A stretch of 64,000 nt of DNA from Rosettibacter firmus (GTDB lineage Bacteria; Bacteroidota; Ignavibacteria; Ignavibacteriales; Melioribacteraceae), in assembly GCF_036860695.1 (NCBI RefSeq), contig NZ_JAYKGJ010000001.1, forward strand, positions 496,001-560,000. Reading direction: 5' to 3'. The notes under the pieces were generated by a model. That model worked only from the letters and a program-made list of their open reading frames with translations. It did no database searches and was not told where the DNA came from. This document shows positions 36,041-45,156 of this stretch, in pieces (position 1 is the first letter of the stretch; every line of letters starts with the position of its first letter). Made by a program: the position numbers and the translations under genes.

Positions 36041-37306
36041 TTATAATCTTATTTCCCAATAAATTTTTTCTTTTAATTCATTCATCCAGTTTTTATAGAG
36101 TTTTTGTTTCTTATAATATTCTGCTAACTTTTTAATTTCATCATAATCGAGTTCAAGATTGGCTCTGTGCTGTGGTATTCTTTTAATTAATTTAAAAATA
36201 TGATAGCCATAATTATTTCTATCAATTTCCATACGTTTAGGAAAACTAATATCTCCTTCTTTCATTTTATAAATCTGATCCATAATTGATTTATCAAGTT
36301 GATTTGCTTCAAAAGTTCCAAGTAGTCCCCCAAACTTTGCTGTTTCCTTATCATCACTATACTTCTTTGCATAATATTCAAAAGTATTTTTGCCTGAAAG
36401 TATACTATCTCTCAAATCATTCAAGAATTCAATTGCTTGAAGGTCAGATTCGTCATCAGATTTCATTTTGATTAAGATATGTCTGGTATGAATCGATTCA
36501 CCTCTTCTTTCGAGCATTTGAATAATGTGGAATCCAACAGGAGACTCAACAATGCCAGATAATTGATTTGGAGCTAAAGAAAATGCTGCAGCTTCAAATT
36601 CTGGATAGAATACACCACGTTTAACAAAACCTAAATCACCTCCCTGAGATGCGCTACCGGGATCATCAGAATATTTTTTAGCAAGTTCAGAAAAATCTGC
36701 CCCTTTTTTAAGTGAATCCAGTAATTTATTTGCAAGTTCAATTGCCTTCTTTCTTGCTCTTTCACCTGTTTTGGGGTTTAGAAAGATATGTGCAATTTCA
36801 TATTTCTCTGGAACAATCCCAAGTGAATCTTTATACAATTCAAAGAAATCTTCAACTTCTTTTCGAGATATCTGAATCTCTCCAAACTTTTTTTGTTGAA
36901 GCATTTGAGCCATTATATTTTTACGTGTATCTTCTCTTAATGCTCGTTTTATTTTTTCAACTGGCATTCCATAAATCTGTTCCAGTTTTTCTTGTGAACC
37001 ATATTGTTGTATAAAATAATTTATTTGATAATCAAGTTGACTTTTCACCTGCTCATCAGTAACAACAATAGAATCGAGTTCTGCCTGTGCATACAAAAGT
37101 TTTTCTTCTATCATTTGCATTAAAATATTTCTTAGCATAGCTGAATCTGGTGCAGGTATATTTCTTTGTGCAGCTTCGTATGATGCACGAAAGTCAAGTT
37201 CAGATTTTAAAATTATTTCTTTATCAACCACTGCAACAATTTTATCGAGTACCTGTTGAGCATTAATTGAAATGCAGATAAAAATCATGATAATAATTTT
37301 TCTCAT
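36041..37306 (-). CDS. SurA-like periplasmic peptidyl-prolyl isomerase
   Basis: About 421 residues: a signal peptide (ending INAQ), SurA N-domain (VLDKIVAVVDKEIILKSEL), and two parvulin domains (first: YEIAHIFLNP...YSDDPGSASQGGDLGFVKRG; second: IHTRHILIKMK...YSDDKETAKFGGLLG). SurA-type proteins escort outer-membrane proteins to the Bam complex. ATG at 37306 follows AAGG; a TTG two codons upstream is the alternative. It is the third foldase gene of the cassette and precedes moxR. Confidence 0.9.
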   Translation of the reverse strand: MRKIIIMIFICISINAQQVLDKIVAVVDKEIILKSELDFRASYEAAQRNIPAPDSAMLRNILMQMIEEKLLYAQAELDSIVVTDEQVKSQLDYQINYFIQQYGSQEKLEQIYGMPVEKIKRALREDTRKNIMAQMLQQKKFGEIQISRKEVEDFFELYKDSLGIVPEKYEIAHIFLNPKTGERARKKAIELANKLLDSLKKGADFSELAKKYSDDPGSASQGGDLGFVKRGVFYPEFEAAAFSLAPNQLSGIVESPVGFHIIQMLERRGESIHTRHILIKMKSDDESDLQAIEFLNDLRDSILSGKNTFEYYAKKYSDDKETAKFGGLLGTFEANQLDKSIMDQIYKMKEGDISFPKRMEIDRNNYGYHIFKLIKRIPQHRANLELDYDEIKKLAEYYKKQKLYKNWMNELKEKIYWEIRL

Positions 37307-37308
37307 AC

Positions 37309-38139
37309 TCAATACCTTTTTATTTCAATTTCATAGTCTGAAATTAATTCTTGAATATAATTCTGTATAAACTCTTTTTTCTTCAATGTCTTAAATTGTT
37401 CTTTTACTTTTTCTTTAACTATCTCGAAAGGAGGTATAATTCCTTTTTCCAATTTTTCAATTAATTGAACTACAGCATATTTATTTTTTTCTATTTCAAT
37501 AACCACACTTACTTCGTTAGGTAACATAAATGAAATTATTCTTGTTAATGGAACAGGCTGCAATTGATATCCAGAATACAAATTGCCTGTTTCATAACTG
37601 ATTATTGACGTAGCACCTTTAAATGCATTTAAGGCTTTATTCCAATCACTTTCTAATAAAATTTTTCTAAATTTTACTGCTTCATCGAAGTTATTAAAAT
37701 AGATAATATTTATACGATACAAATCGTCAACTAATCTAAAATCTTCTACAACAGATTCATAGTAATTTCTCAGTTCATCTTCTGTTAAAGATATCGGGTT
37801 TTCAGATAATATTTTCTCAATAAGAAATGCTGCAGCCAGTTCCTTTTTAGTTCTTTCGAGTATTGAATTATATTCTTTATCTTTAGTTATACCTTCTTCT
37901 ATTGCTTTTTGAAATAATATTTCTTTTTCTATCCATTCGTTAATATACTGTTCTCTTAATTTCGCATTGTTTGCTTTTTCTCCCAGAGCAATTTTTAAAT
38001 CGTCTTCAGTAAGAACATTACCATTAATTCTAACTATTTCGTTCGGTAATTCTTCTTTCTTTGAACATCCATAAAAGAATAGAAAAAGAAAAAAAAGAAT
38101 TAACAGATTATTGCTTGAAAGCTTGATTAAGTGCTTCAT
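37309..38139 (-). CDS. Lipoprotein of the SurA/PpiC foldase type, degenerate parvulin
   Basis: 276 residues with a lipobox (FFYGC, lipidated Cys about residue 25) and a SurA-like N-terminal helical domain (VLTEDDLKIALGE..., YINEWIEKEILFQKA). A C-terminal region in parvulin position lacks the recognisable GGDLG and HIL motifs of the neighbours. It probably acts as a chaperone more than an isomerase. It overlaps the upstream PPIase gene by 32 nt. Confidence 0.7.
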   Translation of the reverse strand: MKHLIKLSSNNLLILFFLFLFFYGCSKKEELPNEIVRINGNVLTEDDLKIALGEKANNAKLREQYINEWIEKEILFQKAIEEGITKDKEYNSILERTKKELAAAFLIEKILSENPISLTEDELRNYYESVVEDFRLVDDLYRINIIYFNNFDEAVKFRKILLESDWNKALNAFKGATSIISYETGNLYSGYQLQPVPLTRIISFMLPNEVSVVIEIEKNKYAVVQLIEKLEKGIIPPFEIVKEKVKEQFKTLKKKEFIQNYIQELISDYEIEIKRY

Positions 38140-40081
38140 AATTATATTCTGGTTTATATAACTTCTTTAATTTATTAATATAAACTTCTTCAAGACGTTT
38201 ACTTTCTTGTTCTTGCAGAATTCCCATTATTTCGTTCCGTACTTCTTCAAAAGTTTTTATTCGTGCAGGTTCTTTTTTTGTAAGTTGTATTATATACCAG
38301 TTACTACCACTTTTAAATGGTTTGGTCACTTCTCCAATATTTTGAAGTTTATTAGCTTCGTCAGCTAATTCATTAGTTCCTACCTCAACCAGTTCACTTT
38401 TATTACTTTTAACTTGAGATTTATATTTTGCAATCAGAGAATCAAATTCCAATCCACTTGTTGCAAGTGAATATAATACCTGAGCAAGAGAATCATTGTT
38501 AACGCTAATAAACTTATATGATACTCTATCTTTCCATCTAAAATTATTCTTATTCTTTTCATAATAATCTTTTGCCATAATGCTATCAACTTTTACTTTC
38601 GACCAGACTTCTTCTTCGAGAATTTTAAAGAGATAAATTCCATTTTCATAATCTTTTATTAATGAAGCAAATTCTGGATTGACTTTATCGTATTCGAGTG
38701 CTTTCTTTCTAATTAATATTTCTCCAGCATAATCATTAATAGCTTCTGTTAACAAACTTTCATTAAGTTTTTTAAATATATATTCTCCCTTATTCTTAAT
38801 GTAATTAAACAGTGAATCTATAATTACTTTATCGTTATCAACTGTAAATATAACCTCCTTACCTAATTCATTTTGAAATTTACTCCCAAAATACTCATTA
38901 ATATTTTTTAATGAGTCTGAGTATGAAATAATTTTTTCTAAAAATTCTTTATTAGTCTGCAATGTTGCATTTTTAAGTAAATCTTGTTTTAATTTCATCA
39001 GATCCTTTTTATAACGAGTATTTTTATACATTTCTTCGAGTTCATTTTTACTTTCTTCAAAAGATGGTAATTCTTTTTCTTCTGTAACTTTAATTATATG
39101 ATATCCATAATCAGTTTTCACTATTGGTGATATTTCTCCTACTTTCAGTTTAAATGCTGCATATTCAAATTCCGGAACCATACGATGGCGCTGGAAAAAA
39201 CCAAGATCACCATTCCTCTTTGCACTGTATTTATCATCTGAATATTGTTCAGCAAGTTTACCAAAGTCTTCACCTTGTTTAATTTTATTTTCGACTTCAA
39301 GAATTTTCTGATATGCTTTTGCTGAGTCTACATTACCAAGAGAATCTTTAAAGCTGGCAAGAATATGTTGTGCTCTAATCATATATCTTCTTGGTACTTT
39401 TTCAATTACTTTTATTATGTGATATGCAAAATTTGATTTTAGCAATTTGGGATAAATTGAGCCGGGTTCTGTAGAATAGATTGCATCTTCAAATTCTGGA
39501 ATTGTAATTTCACCAGCTGTTACAAATCCAACATCTCCCCCTCTATTTTTTGAATAGTTATCTTTTGAATATTCTTTAGCTAATTTTTCAAAACTTTCTC
39601 CATTCAATATTCTATTAATTAATTCATTGCCTAAATTAATAGTTTGTTCTTCATTCATTGAGGTATCTGGTCTTAGCATAATATGAGCAGCATGATACTC
39701 ATATTTTCTTCGTTCATAAAGTTGATTTACTGCTGGTTTAATAAGTTCATTATTCAAGAAAAACATTGTACCTATATTAACTTTATAATCTTTTAATTCT
39801 TTTTGAAGATCTTCGTCTGTATGATAACCTCTTACAAAAGCATCACGAAGTTTCATTCTGTAGTTAACATAAAGGTCTAAAAATTTTTTATAATTGGAAA
39901 TAGAATCTACTTTTGCTTTTTCGTAGCCACCTGAATTTTTAGCATACGCTTTTTCAAATTCATCCATATAGATTTTGTTTTTACCAAATTCAGCAACTAC
40001 AATTTTTGAATGTTCGGTTGCACAGGAAGTAATCAAAAATATAATAGCAGGGATTATCAGAAATATCTTTTTGTAATGCAT
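38108..40081 (-). CDS. Lipoprotein peptidyl-prolyl isomerase with tandem parvulin domains
   Basis: 657 residues: a lipobox LITSC (Cys about 20), an N-terminal chaperone helix region, then two clear parvulin domains (AAHIMLRPD...YSKDNYSKNRGGDVGFVTAG and RAQHILASF...YSDDKYSAKRNGDLGFFQRH), and a third, more divergent PPIase-like region towards the end (YYEKNKNNFRWKDRVSYKFI). It is likely a periplasm-facing folding factor for outer-membrane or secreted proteins, including T9SS cargo of this organism (inference). It is the first gene of the foldase-moxR operon. Confidence 0.88.
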   Translation of the reverse strand: MHYKKIFLIIPAIIFLITSCATEHSKIVVAEFGKNKIYMDEFEKAYAKNSGGYEKAKVDSISNYKKFLDLYVNYRMKLRDAFVRGYHTDEDLQKELKDYKVNIGTMFFLNNELIKPAVNQLYERRKYEYHAAHIMLRPDTSMNEEQTINLGNELINRILNGESFEKLAKEYSKDNYSKNRGGDVGFVTAGEITIPEFEDAIYSTEPGSIYPKLLKSNFAYHIIKVIEKVPRRYMIRAQHILASFKDSLGNVDSAKAYQKILEVENKIKQGEDFGKLAEQYSDDKYSAKRNGDLGFFQRHRMVPEFEYAAFKLKVGEISPIVKTDYGYHIIKVTEEKELPSFEESKNELEEMYKNTRYKKDLMKLKQDLLKNATLQTNKEFLEKIISYSDSLKNINEYFGSKFQNELGKEVIFTVDNDKVIIDSLFNYIKNKGEYIFKKLNESLLTEAINDYAGEILIRKKALEYDKVNPEFASLIKDYENGIYLFKILEEEVWSKVKVDSIMAKDYYEKNKNNFRWKDRVSYKFISVNNDSLAQVLYSLATSGLEFDSLIAKYKSQVKSNKSELVEVGTNELADEANKLQNIGEVTKPFKSGSNWYIIQLTKKEPARIKTFEEVRNEIMGILQEQESKRLEEVYINKLKKLYKPEYNYEALNQAFKQ

Positions 40082-40146
40082 ACCAGAATCCTCCTCAATG
40101 ATTATAATTTTATTTTATTGTAATGCTAAAATCTATAAAAAGTTTC

Positions 40147-41133
40147 TTATTCTAAAGGAAATGGTTTAGTATTTCTTTCCCAGAAAACACCGTATTCAAA
40201 TCCTTGAATTTTTTTATTTTCATCTGCAAGGTAAAGTCTTTTTTCTGCAAGTGCTGCAAAGTATTTATCTTTTTCAATGCCCACATAATTTCTTCCAAGT
40301 TTTTTTGCAACAACTGAAGTAGTTCCTGAACCTAAAAAAGGATCCAATATTATATCATTTTCGTTAGAACTTGCTAAAATAATTTTAGCAATTAACTTTT
40401 CAGGTTTTTGAGTTGGATGAATAGTATTTTCAGGCATCGACCAGAATGGAATAGAAATATCTGTCCATATATTTGATGGATGCGTCAATCTATATTTACC
40501 ATTCAATGAATCAGACCAATCCTTTGGTTTACCATTCTCATCTCGATAAGGTGCAATAACTTTTTTCATTAATTTAACTGCATCTACATTAAATGTATAT
40601 TTATTTGAAACTGTACAAAACCAGATATCTTCTGAACTATTTTTCCAGTTAGATTTTGCACCTCTTCCTTTTTCTCTCTCCCAAGTAATTCTATTTCTAA
40701 TGATAAAATGTTTTTCTAAAGCCAGAGGTATTGAAATTGAGGTATGCCAGTCACCACAAAAATAAATTGAAGCAGTTGGTTTTAATGTTCTTTTCAATTT
40801 AATAATAAATTTCTCAATCCATTCTGAGTAATCAAAAATTGATTGTTCCTTAAACTTTATTGAATTAAAAGATTTATTCAGATTGTATGGGGGATCTACT
40901 ATTAATAAGTCAACAAACGCATCTGGCAAATAATCTAAAACTGTAAATAAATCCTGACAAATAGTTTTATTCAAAATATCACTTAGCTCGGCTTTATTAT
41001 TCAATTTAATTAACTTTTTTGAAAACTTTTTTAATTCATCATCTGATAAAAAGATTGTTTTATTTCTTGTTGCAACTCTTTTATTCTTCATAAATGAGAA
41101 AATTGATTTGTTCAAATAGATAATGTCATGCAA
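40147..41133 (-). CDS. Beta-class DNA methyltransferase, probably N6-adenine, solitary
   Basis: 328 residues. The catalytic motif DPPYNL (80-85) precedes the AdoMet-binding motif DPFLGSGTTSVVAKKLGRNYVGIE (about 265 on), which is the beta-class order; DPPY favours adenine over cytosine-N4 (SPPY). No restriction enzyme gene is adjacent, so it is an orphan. The start is TTG overlapping the metG stop region; ATG at 41091 is a good alternative. Recognition sequence unknown. It is downstream of metG and probably co-transcribed. Confidence 0.88.
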   Translation of the reverse strand: MHDIIYLNKSIFSFMKNKRVATRNKTIFLSDDELKKFSKKLIKLNNKAELSDILNKTICQDLFTVLDYLPDAFVDLLIVDPPYNLNKSFNSIKFKEQSIFDYSEWIEKFIIKLKRTLKPTASIYFCGDWHTSISIPLALEKHFIIRNRITWEREKGRGAKSNWKNSSEDIWFCTVSNKYTFNVDAVKLMKKVIAPYRDENGKPKDWSDSLNGKYRLTHPSNIWTDISIPFWSMPENTIHPTQKPEKLIAKIILASSNENDIILDPFLGSGTTSVVAKKLGRNYVGIEKDKYFAALAEKRLYLADENKKIQGFEYGVFWERNTKPFPLE

Positions 41134-43170
41134 TTACTTTGCGAGAGTGCCAGGTTTAACTGAGTTATCAATCTCAATAATTTTTACTTTCCCTTCTTCG
41201 GAATCAACTGCAAGTATCATCCCTTGAGAATCGAGTCCAAACAACTTAGCAGGTTTCAAATTAGCAACGATAAGAACATTTTTTCCAATTAATTCTTCTG
41301 GATTATAACTCTTAGCAATTCCAGCAACTACCTGTCTTTTCTCATTTCCTAAGTCGAGTTGAAGTTTAAGTAGCTTTTCACTTTTATTAACTTTTTCTGC
41401 AGAAATTATTTTTGCTACTTTTAGTTTAATCCGCTTGAACTCTTCGATAGTAATTTCTTCATCCTGTTGGGTTTGTTCACCTACAACGCCAAGTTTATTA
41501 ATCTGTTCTTCAATAACTTTATCTTCAATTTTATTAAATAATATTTCAGGTTGATTGAGTTTATGTCCTTCTTTTAGATTTAATTTACCTGATTGTTCCC
41601 ATTCACATTTTTTTGCATTAAGCATATTAAAAATCTTTTCGGATGTAAATGGAATTACAGGTTCAAATAATTCGGCAAGTGTATAAATTGTGTTCAAACA
41701 GATGTTAATTGTTGTACTACATTTTTCTGGATTTTTTTTGATTGTAATCCAGGGTTCAGAGTCGTTAAAATATTTATTTGCGGCTCGTGCAAGATTCATC
41801 ATTTCAAAAACTGCATCTTTAATTTTAAAATGCTCAATTAAATTACCAACTTTTTTTGGATATGACTCAAGAAGTTCAATCATATTTTTATCAATTTCTT
41901 CTAATGAATAAAGTTGCGGCACTTTACCATCAAAATGTTTGAATGCAAAGGTAAAAGTTCTATTGATGAAATTACCGAGTATATCTGCAAGTTCTCCATT
42001 ATTTCTTGCTTGAAATTCCTTCCAGTAAAAATCTGTATCTTTATTTTCTGGCAGATTAGCAGCGAGTGTATAACGAAGTGGATCTGGAGGAAAAATTTCA
42101 AGGAAATCGATAACATCAATTCCCCATCCACGAGATTTTGAAAACTTTTTCCCTTCAAAATTCAAAAATTCATTTGCTGGAACATTCTGTGGTAATACAT
42201 ATTTATCTTCGTTAAAGTCATTCCAAGCCATTAGCATTGCAGGAAAAATTATTGTGTGAAAAACAACATTATCTTTTCCAATAAATGCAATATATTTTGT
42301 ATTTGGATCCTGCCAGTATCTTCTCCATAAATCCGGATCATTTCTTTTTTCAGATAGATCTTTTGTAGCAGAAATATAACCAAGAACTGCTTCGAACCAG
42401 ACATAAAGAACTTTTCCTTCAGCATTTTCGAGAGGAACTTTTATTCCCCAATCTAAGTCCCGTGTTACTGCTCTATCTTTCAAGCCCTCTGTAAACCATC
42501 CTTTACAGTATTGAAGTACATTATCCTTCCATCCATATTTTTTATTCATCTCATCAATATATTTTTCTAATCTTGCTTGATACTTGCCTAATGGGAAATA
42601 CCAGTGTGAAGTTTCTTTTAATACAGGTGTTTCGCCACTAATTTTACTTTTTGGATTTTTAAGTTCAGATGGTTCATAAAGAGAGCCACATTTTTCGCAT
42701 TCATCACTTCTTGCTTCTTCATATCCACATCGAGGACATGTACCTTCTACATATCTATCTGGTAAGAACATTTTTACTTTTTCATCATAAAACTGCATTG
42801 ATTTTTTTTCGATTAACAAACCATTATCATAATAACACTTAAAAAATTCCTGTCCTGTTTTATGATGAATTGGAAGGCTTGTTCTTGAATAAATATCGAA
42901 GCTCATCCCAAATTTTTCAAAAGCTTTTTTATTTAGTTCATGATATCTATCAATAACAACTTTTGGATGAACTTTTTCTTTATCTGCAGTTATTGTGATG
43001 GGCACTCCATGTTCATCTGAACCACAAATGTAAATTACATCATCACCATTAAGTCTTTTATAACGTACATAAATATCTGCAGGTAAATAAGCACCACTTA
43101 AATGACCAAGATGAATATTTCCATTAGCATATGGAAGTGCAGAAGTAACAAGTACTTTCTCTTTTGCCAA
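41134..43170 (-). CDS. metG: Methionyl-tRNA synthetase
   Basis: 678 residues: class I HIGH-type motif PYANGNIHLGHL (13-24), a zinc knuckle CPRCGYEEARSDECEKCG near 140-160, the KFSKS version of KMSKS, an anticodon-binding helical domain, and a C-terminal EMAP-like tRNA-binding domain (KVAKIISAEKVNKSEKLLKL to the end). It charges tRNA-Met. It follows a candidate promoter and leads the methyltransferase gene. Confidence 0.97.
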   Translation of the reverse strand: MAKEKVLVTSALPYANGNIHLGHLSGAYLPADIYVRYKRLNGDDVIYICGSDEHGVPITITADKEKVHPKVVIDRYHELNKKAFEKFGMSFDIYSRTSLPIHHKTGQEFFKCYYDNGLLIEKKSMQFYDEKVKMFLPDRYVEGTCPRCGYEEARSDECEKCGSLYEPSELKNPKSKISGETPVLKETSHWYFPLGKYQARLEKYIDEMNKKYGWKDNVLQYCKGWFTEGLKDRAVTRDLDWGIKVPLENAEGKVLYVWFEAVLGYISATKDLSEKRNDPDLWRRYWQDPNTKYIAFIGKDNVVFHTIIFPAMLMAWNDFNEDKYVLPQNVPANEFLNFEGKKFSKSRGWGIDVIDFLEIFPPDPLRYTLAANLPENKDTDFYWKEFQARNNGELADILGNFINRTFTFAFKHFDGKVPQLYSLEEIDKNMIELLESYPKKVGNLIEHFKIKDAVFEMMNLARAANKYFNDSEPWITIKKNPEKCSTTINICLNTIYTLAELFEPVIPFTSEKIFNMLNAKKCEWEQSGKLNLKEGHKLNQPEILFNKIEDKVIEEQINKLGVVGEQTQQDEEITIEEFKRIKLKVAKIISAEKVNKSEKLLKLQLDLGNEKRQVVAGIAKSYNPEELIGKNVLIVANLKPAKLFGLDSQGMILAVDSEEGKVKIIEIDNSVKPGTLAK

Positions 43171-43201
43171 TTTTTTCTCACTATTATTTAATAATTATTA
43201 A

Positions 43202-43209
43202 CAAATATA
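43202..43209 (-). promoter_or_regulatory. Candidate -7 promoter element upstream of metG
   Basis: On the minus strand TATATTTG is an exact match to TAnnTTTG, 31 nt upstream of the metG start. No good TTG is present 19-21 nt further upstream, so only the -7 element is reported. Confidence 0.35.
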
Positions 43210-43349
43210 AGAAAAATCTAATTTGTAAAATGATATAAAAGTTCTCTTTGCTCATTTTGTATAAATATTGATAAGTATAAATAAATAATTATTGAATAAA
43301 AAATAATTTTAATATCTTATTAATATCAAAAACTCAAGAGGGTTAATAA

Positions 43350-43625
43350 ATGAAAAAATTTATGAGTACAATAATCTTTGCATTAGTTGATATAGTTTGT
43401 TTTGTACAGGGGAGTGTAATTTTAAGTTATGCTCTTCTACATTTTCAATATAAAGTTGAAATAGCAAGGGGCGAGGGTTTTACTTCTGTAGAAATGCAAA
43501 ATGTACCTGTTGCTATAGGTGGTTTTTATTATTATTCAGAATCGTACATTAAAATAGCATTAATTGGAATAGCATTAATAATAACAGGATTTTTAATGCG
43601 TAGCTGGCGAAAAAGTTTTGAATAA
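43350..43625 (+). CDS. Small two-helix membrane protein, function unknown
   Basis: 91 residues with two membrane helices (about 5-29 and 66-84) and a polar loop between them (KVEIARGEGFTSVEMQN). A ribosome site (GAGGG, 7 nt before ATG) supports translation. It is a single gene in its own transcription unit, with its 3' end meeting mgtE 6 nt away on the other strand. I do not recognise the family. Confidence 0.55.
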   Translation: MKKFMSTIIFALVDIVCFVQGSVILSYALLHFQYKVEIARGEGFTSVEMQNVPVAIGGFYYYSESYIKIALIGIALIITGFLMRSWRKSFE

Positions 43626-43631
43626 AAAAGA

Positions 43632-45011
43632 TTAAAGCAAAGTACCTCGTAAAATTATTGAAGCAATAGAAAAATAAATTATTATTCCTGTCACATCAAC
43701 GAGTGTAGCAACAAAAGGAGCAGATGAAGTTGCAGGATCAAATCCCAACTTTTTTAATAATAAAGGTAGCATCGAACCCATTAAAGTACCCCAACATACA
43801 ACTCCAATCAATGCTGATGCTACAGTAATACCAATCAGGAACCAGTGTTCCCCATATACATGCCCAGTAAATTGCCAGAGTGAGATTCTTAAAAATCCAA
43901 TAATTGCTAAAATTATTCCCAGTGATAGCCCAGTTAAAATTTCTCTTCTAAAAACATAAAACCAATCTTTAAGACTAATTTCGTTGAGAGCAAGTGAACG
44001 AATTATCAATGTAGACGCCTGAGAACCTGAATTACCACCACTAGATATAATTAATGGTACAAATAATGCAAGCACTACTGCTCTAGCAATTTCATGTTCA
44101 AAATATCCCATAGCTGTAGCAGTAAACATTTCACTTATAAATAAAATACTTAACCAACCTGCTCTTTTCTTTATCATTTGAAAAATTGATGTATTTGGAT
44201 ATGGTTCTTCAAGTACCTGTACTGCTGCGATTTTATGAATATCTTCTGTGGTTTCTTCTTCTGCAATATCAAGAACATCATCAACTGTTACAATGCCTAC
44301 TAAAATTCCTGTACTATCTGTAACAGGTAATGCAACTCTGTCATATTTCTTAAATAATTCGATTGCATATTCCTGGTCATCTGTAACACTTAGCGAAACA
44401 AAATTACCATCCATTAATTCAATAATTTTAGTTTCTGGAGAGGCAAGTAAAATTTCACGGATTCGTATATCATCTATTAATCTACCAAAATCATCAATCA
44501 CAAAGAGAATATTAAGAGTTTCTTTATCCTGACCATATTTACGAATATAATCTAATGTATCCTGAACAGTCCAGTAATCTTTAATAGCAATATAATCCGG
44601 AGTCATTAAACGACCGACACTATTTTCAGGATAGCCAAGCAATTGTTGAGCAATTTTTCTTTCTTCGAAAGAGAGATAATTTAACATCTGTTTAACAACA
44701 TTCGGGGGCATTTCTTCAAATAGTGCAGTACGGTCGTCTGGCGACATTTCGTTCAATAATTCTGAAATCTTTTCATGACTCATTGAACGAATTAATTCGA
44801 TTTGTGTATCATAATCCAGGTATTCAAATACATCTGCAGCTAATTCTTTAGGTAAAAGTCTGAACAATAAAACTCTCTCGTCTTCACTAAGAGTTAAGAT
44901 TAAATCTGCGATGTCAGTTGGTGTCCAATCCATTAAAATTTCTTTAAGATCAAGGAATTGTCTATTTTGAATTAATTCTTTGATTTCGGGGCTGATTAGC
45001 ATGCTCAGCAT
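43632..45011 (-). CDS. mgtE: Magnesium transporter MgtE
   Basis: 459 residues: the N-terminal helical superhelix domain (LLPKELAADVFEYLD, MSPDDRTALFEEMP), two CBS domains (about 135-255) and five membrane helices with SGGNSGSQASTLIIRSLAL and the C-terminal ATLVDVTG pore region. It is a Mg2+ channel gated by cytosolic Mg2+ through the N and CBS domains. The start is ATG 45011, with GGAGG 5 nt upstream; an upstream GTG at 45017 lies too close to it. No Mg riboswitch is apparent in the short leader. Confidence 0.95.
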   Translation of the reverse strand: MLSMLISPEIKELIQNRQFLDLKEILMDWTPTDIADLILTLSEDERVLLFRLLPKELAADVFEYLDYDTQIELIRSMSHEKISELLNEMSPDDRTALFEEMPPNVVKQMLNYLSFEERKIAQQLLGYPENSVGRLMTPDYIAIKDYWTVQDTLDYIRKYGQDKETLNILFVIDDFGRLIDDIRIREILLASPETKIIELMDGNFVSLSVTDDQEYAIELFKKYDRVALPVTDSTGILVGIVTVDDVLDIAEEETTEDIHKIAAVQVLEEPYPNTSIFQMIKKRAGWLSILFISEMFTATAMGYFEHEIARAVVLALFVPLIISSGGNSGSQASTLIIRSLALNEISLKDWFYVFRREILTGLSLGIILAIIGFLRISLWQFTGHVYGEHWFLIGITVASALIGVVCWGTLMGSMLPLLLKKLGFDPATSSAPFVATLVDVTGIIIYFSIASIILRGTLL

Positions 45012-45156
45012 GGGCACCTCCTTTTTGAAGGATGATGTAAGGATTGAGTTATTAGGTTTACAAATTTACTACTTTATATTTAATTCTCAATAAAGATTAA
45101 GAATTTTTCGAGATATTTATTATGTTAGTGCCCATCAATCATTTAAAGAACAAGAT

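Noticed and set aside
45018-45156. Magnesium riboswitch upstream of mgtE
   Set aside because: The gap is only about 140 nt, and I could not see the conserved M-box stems.
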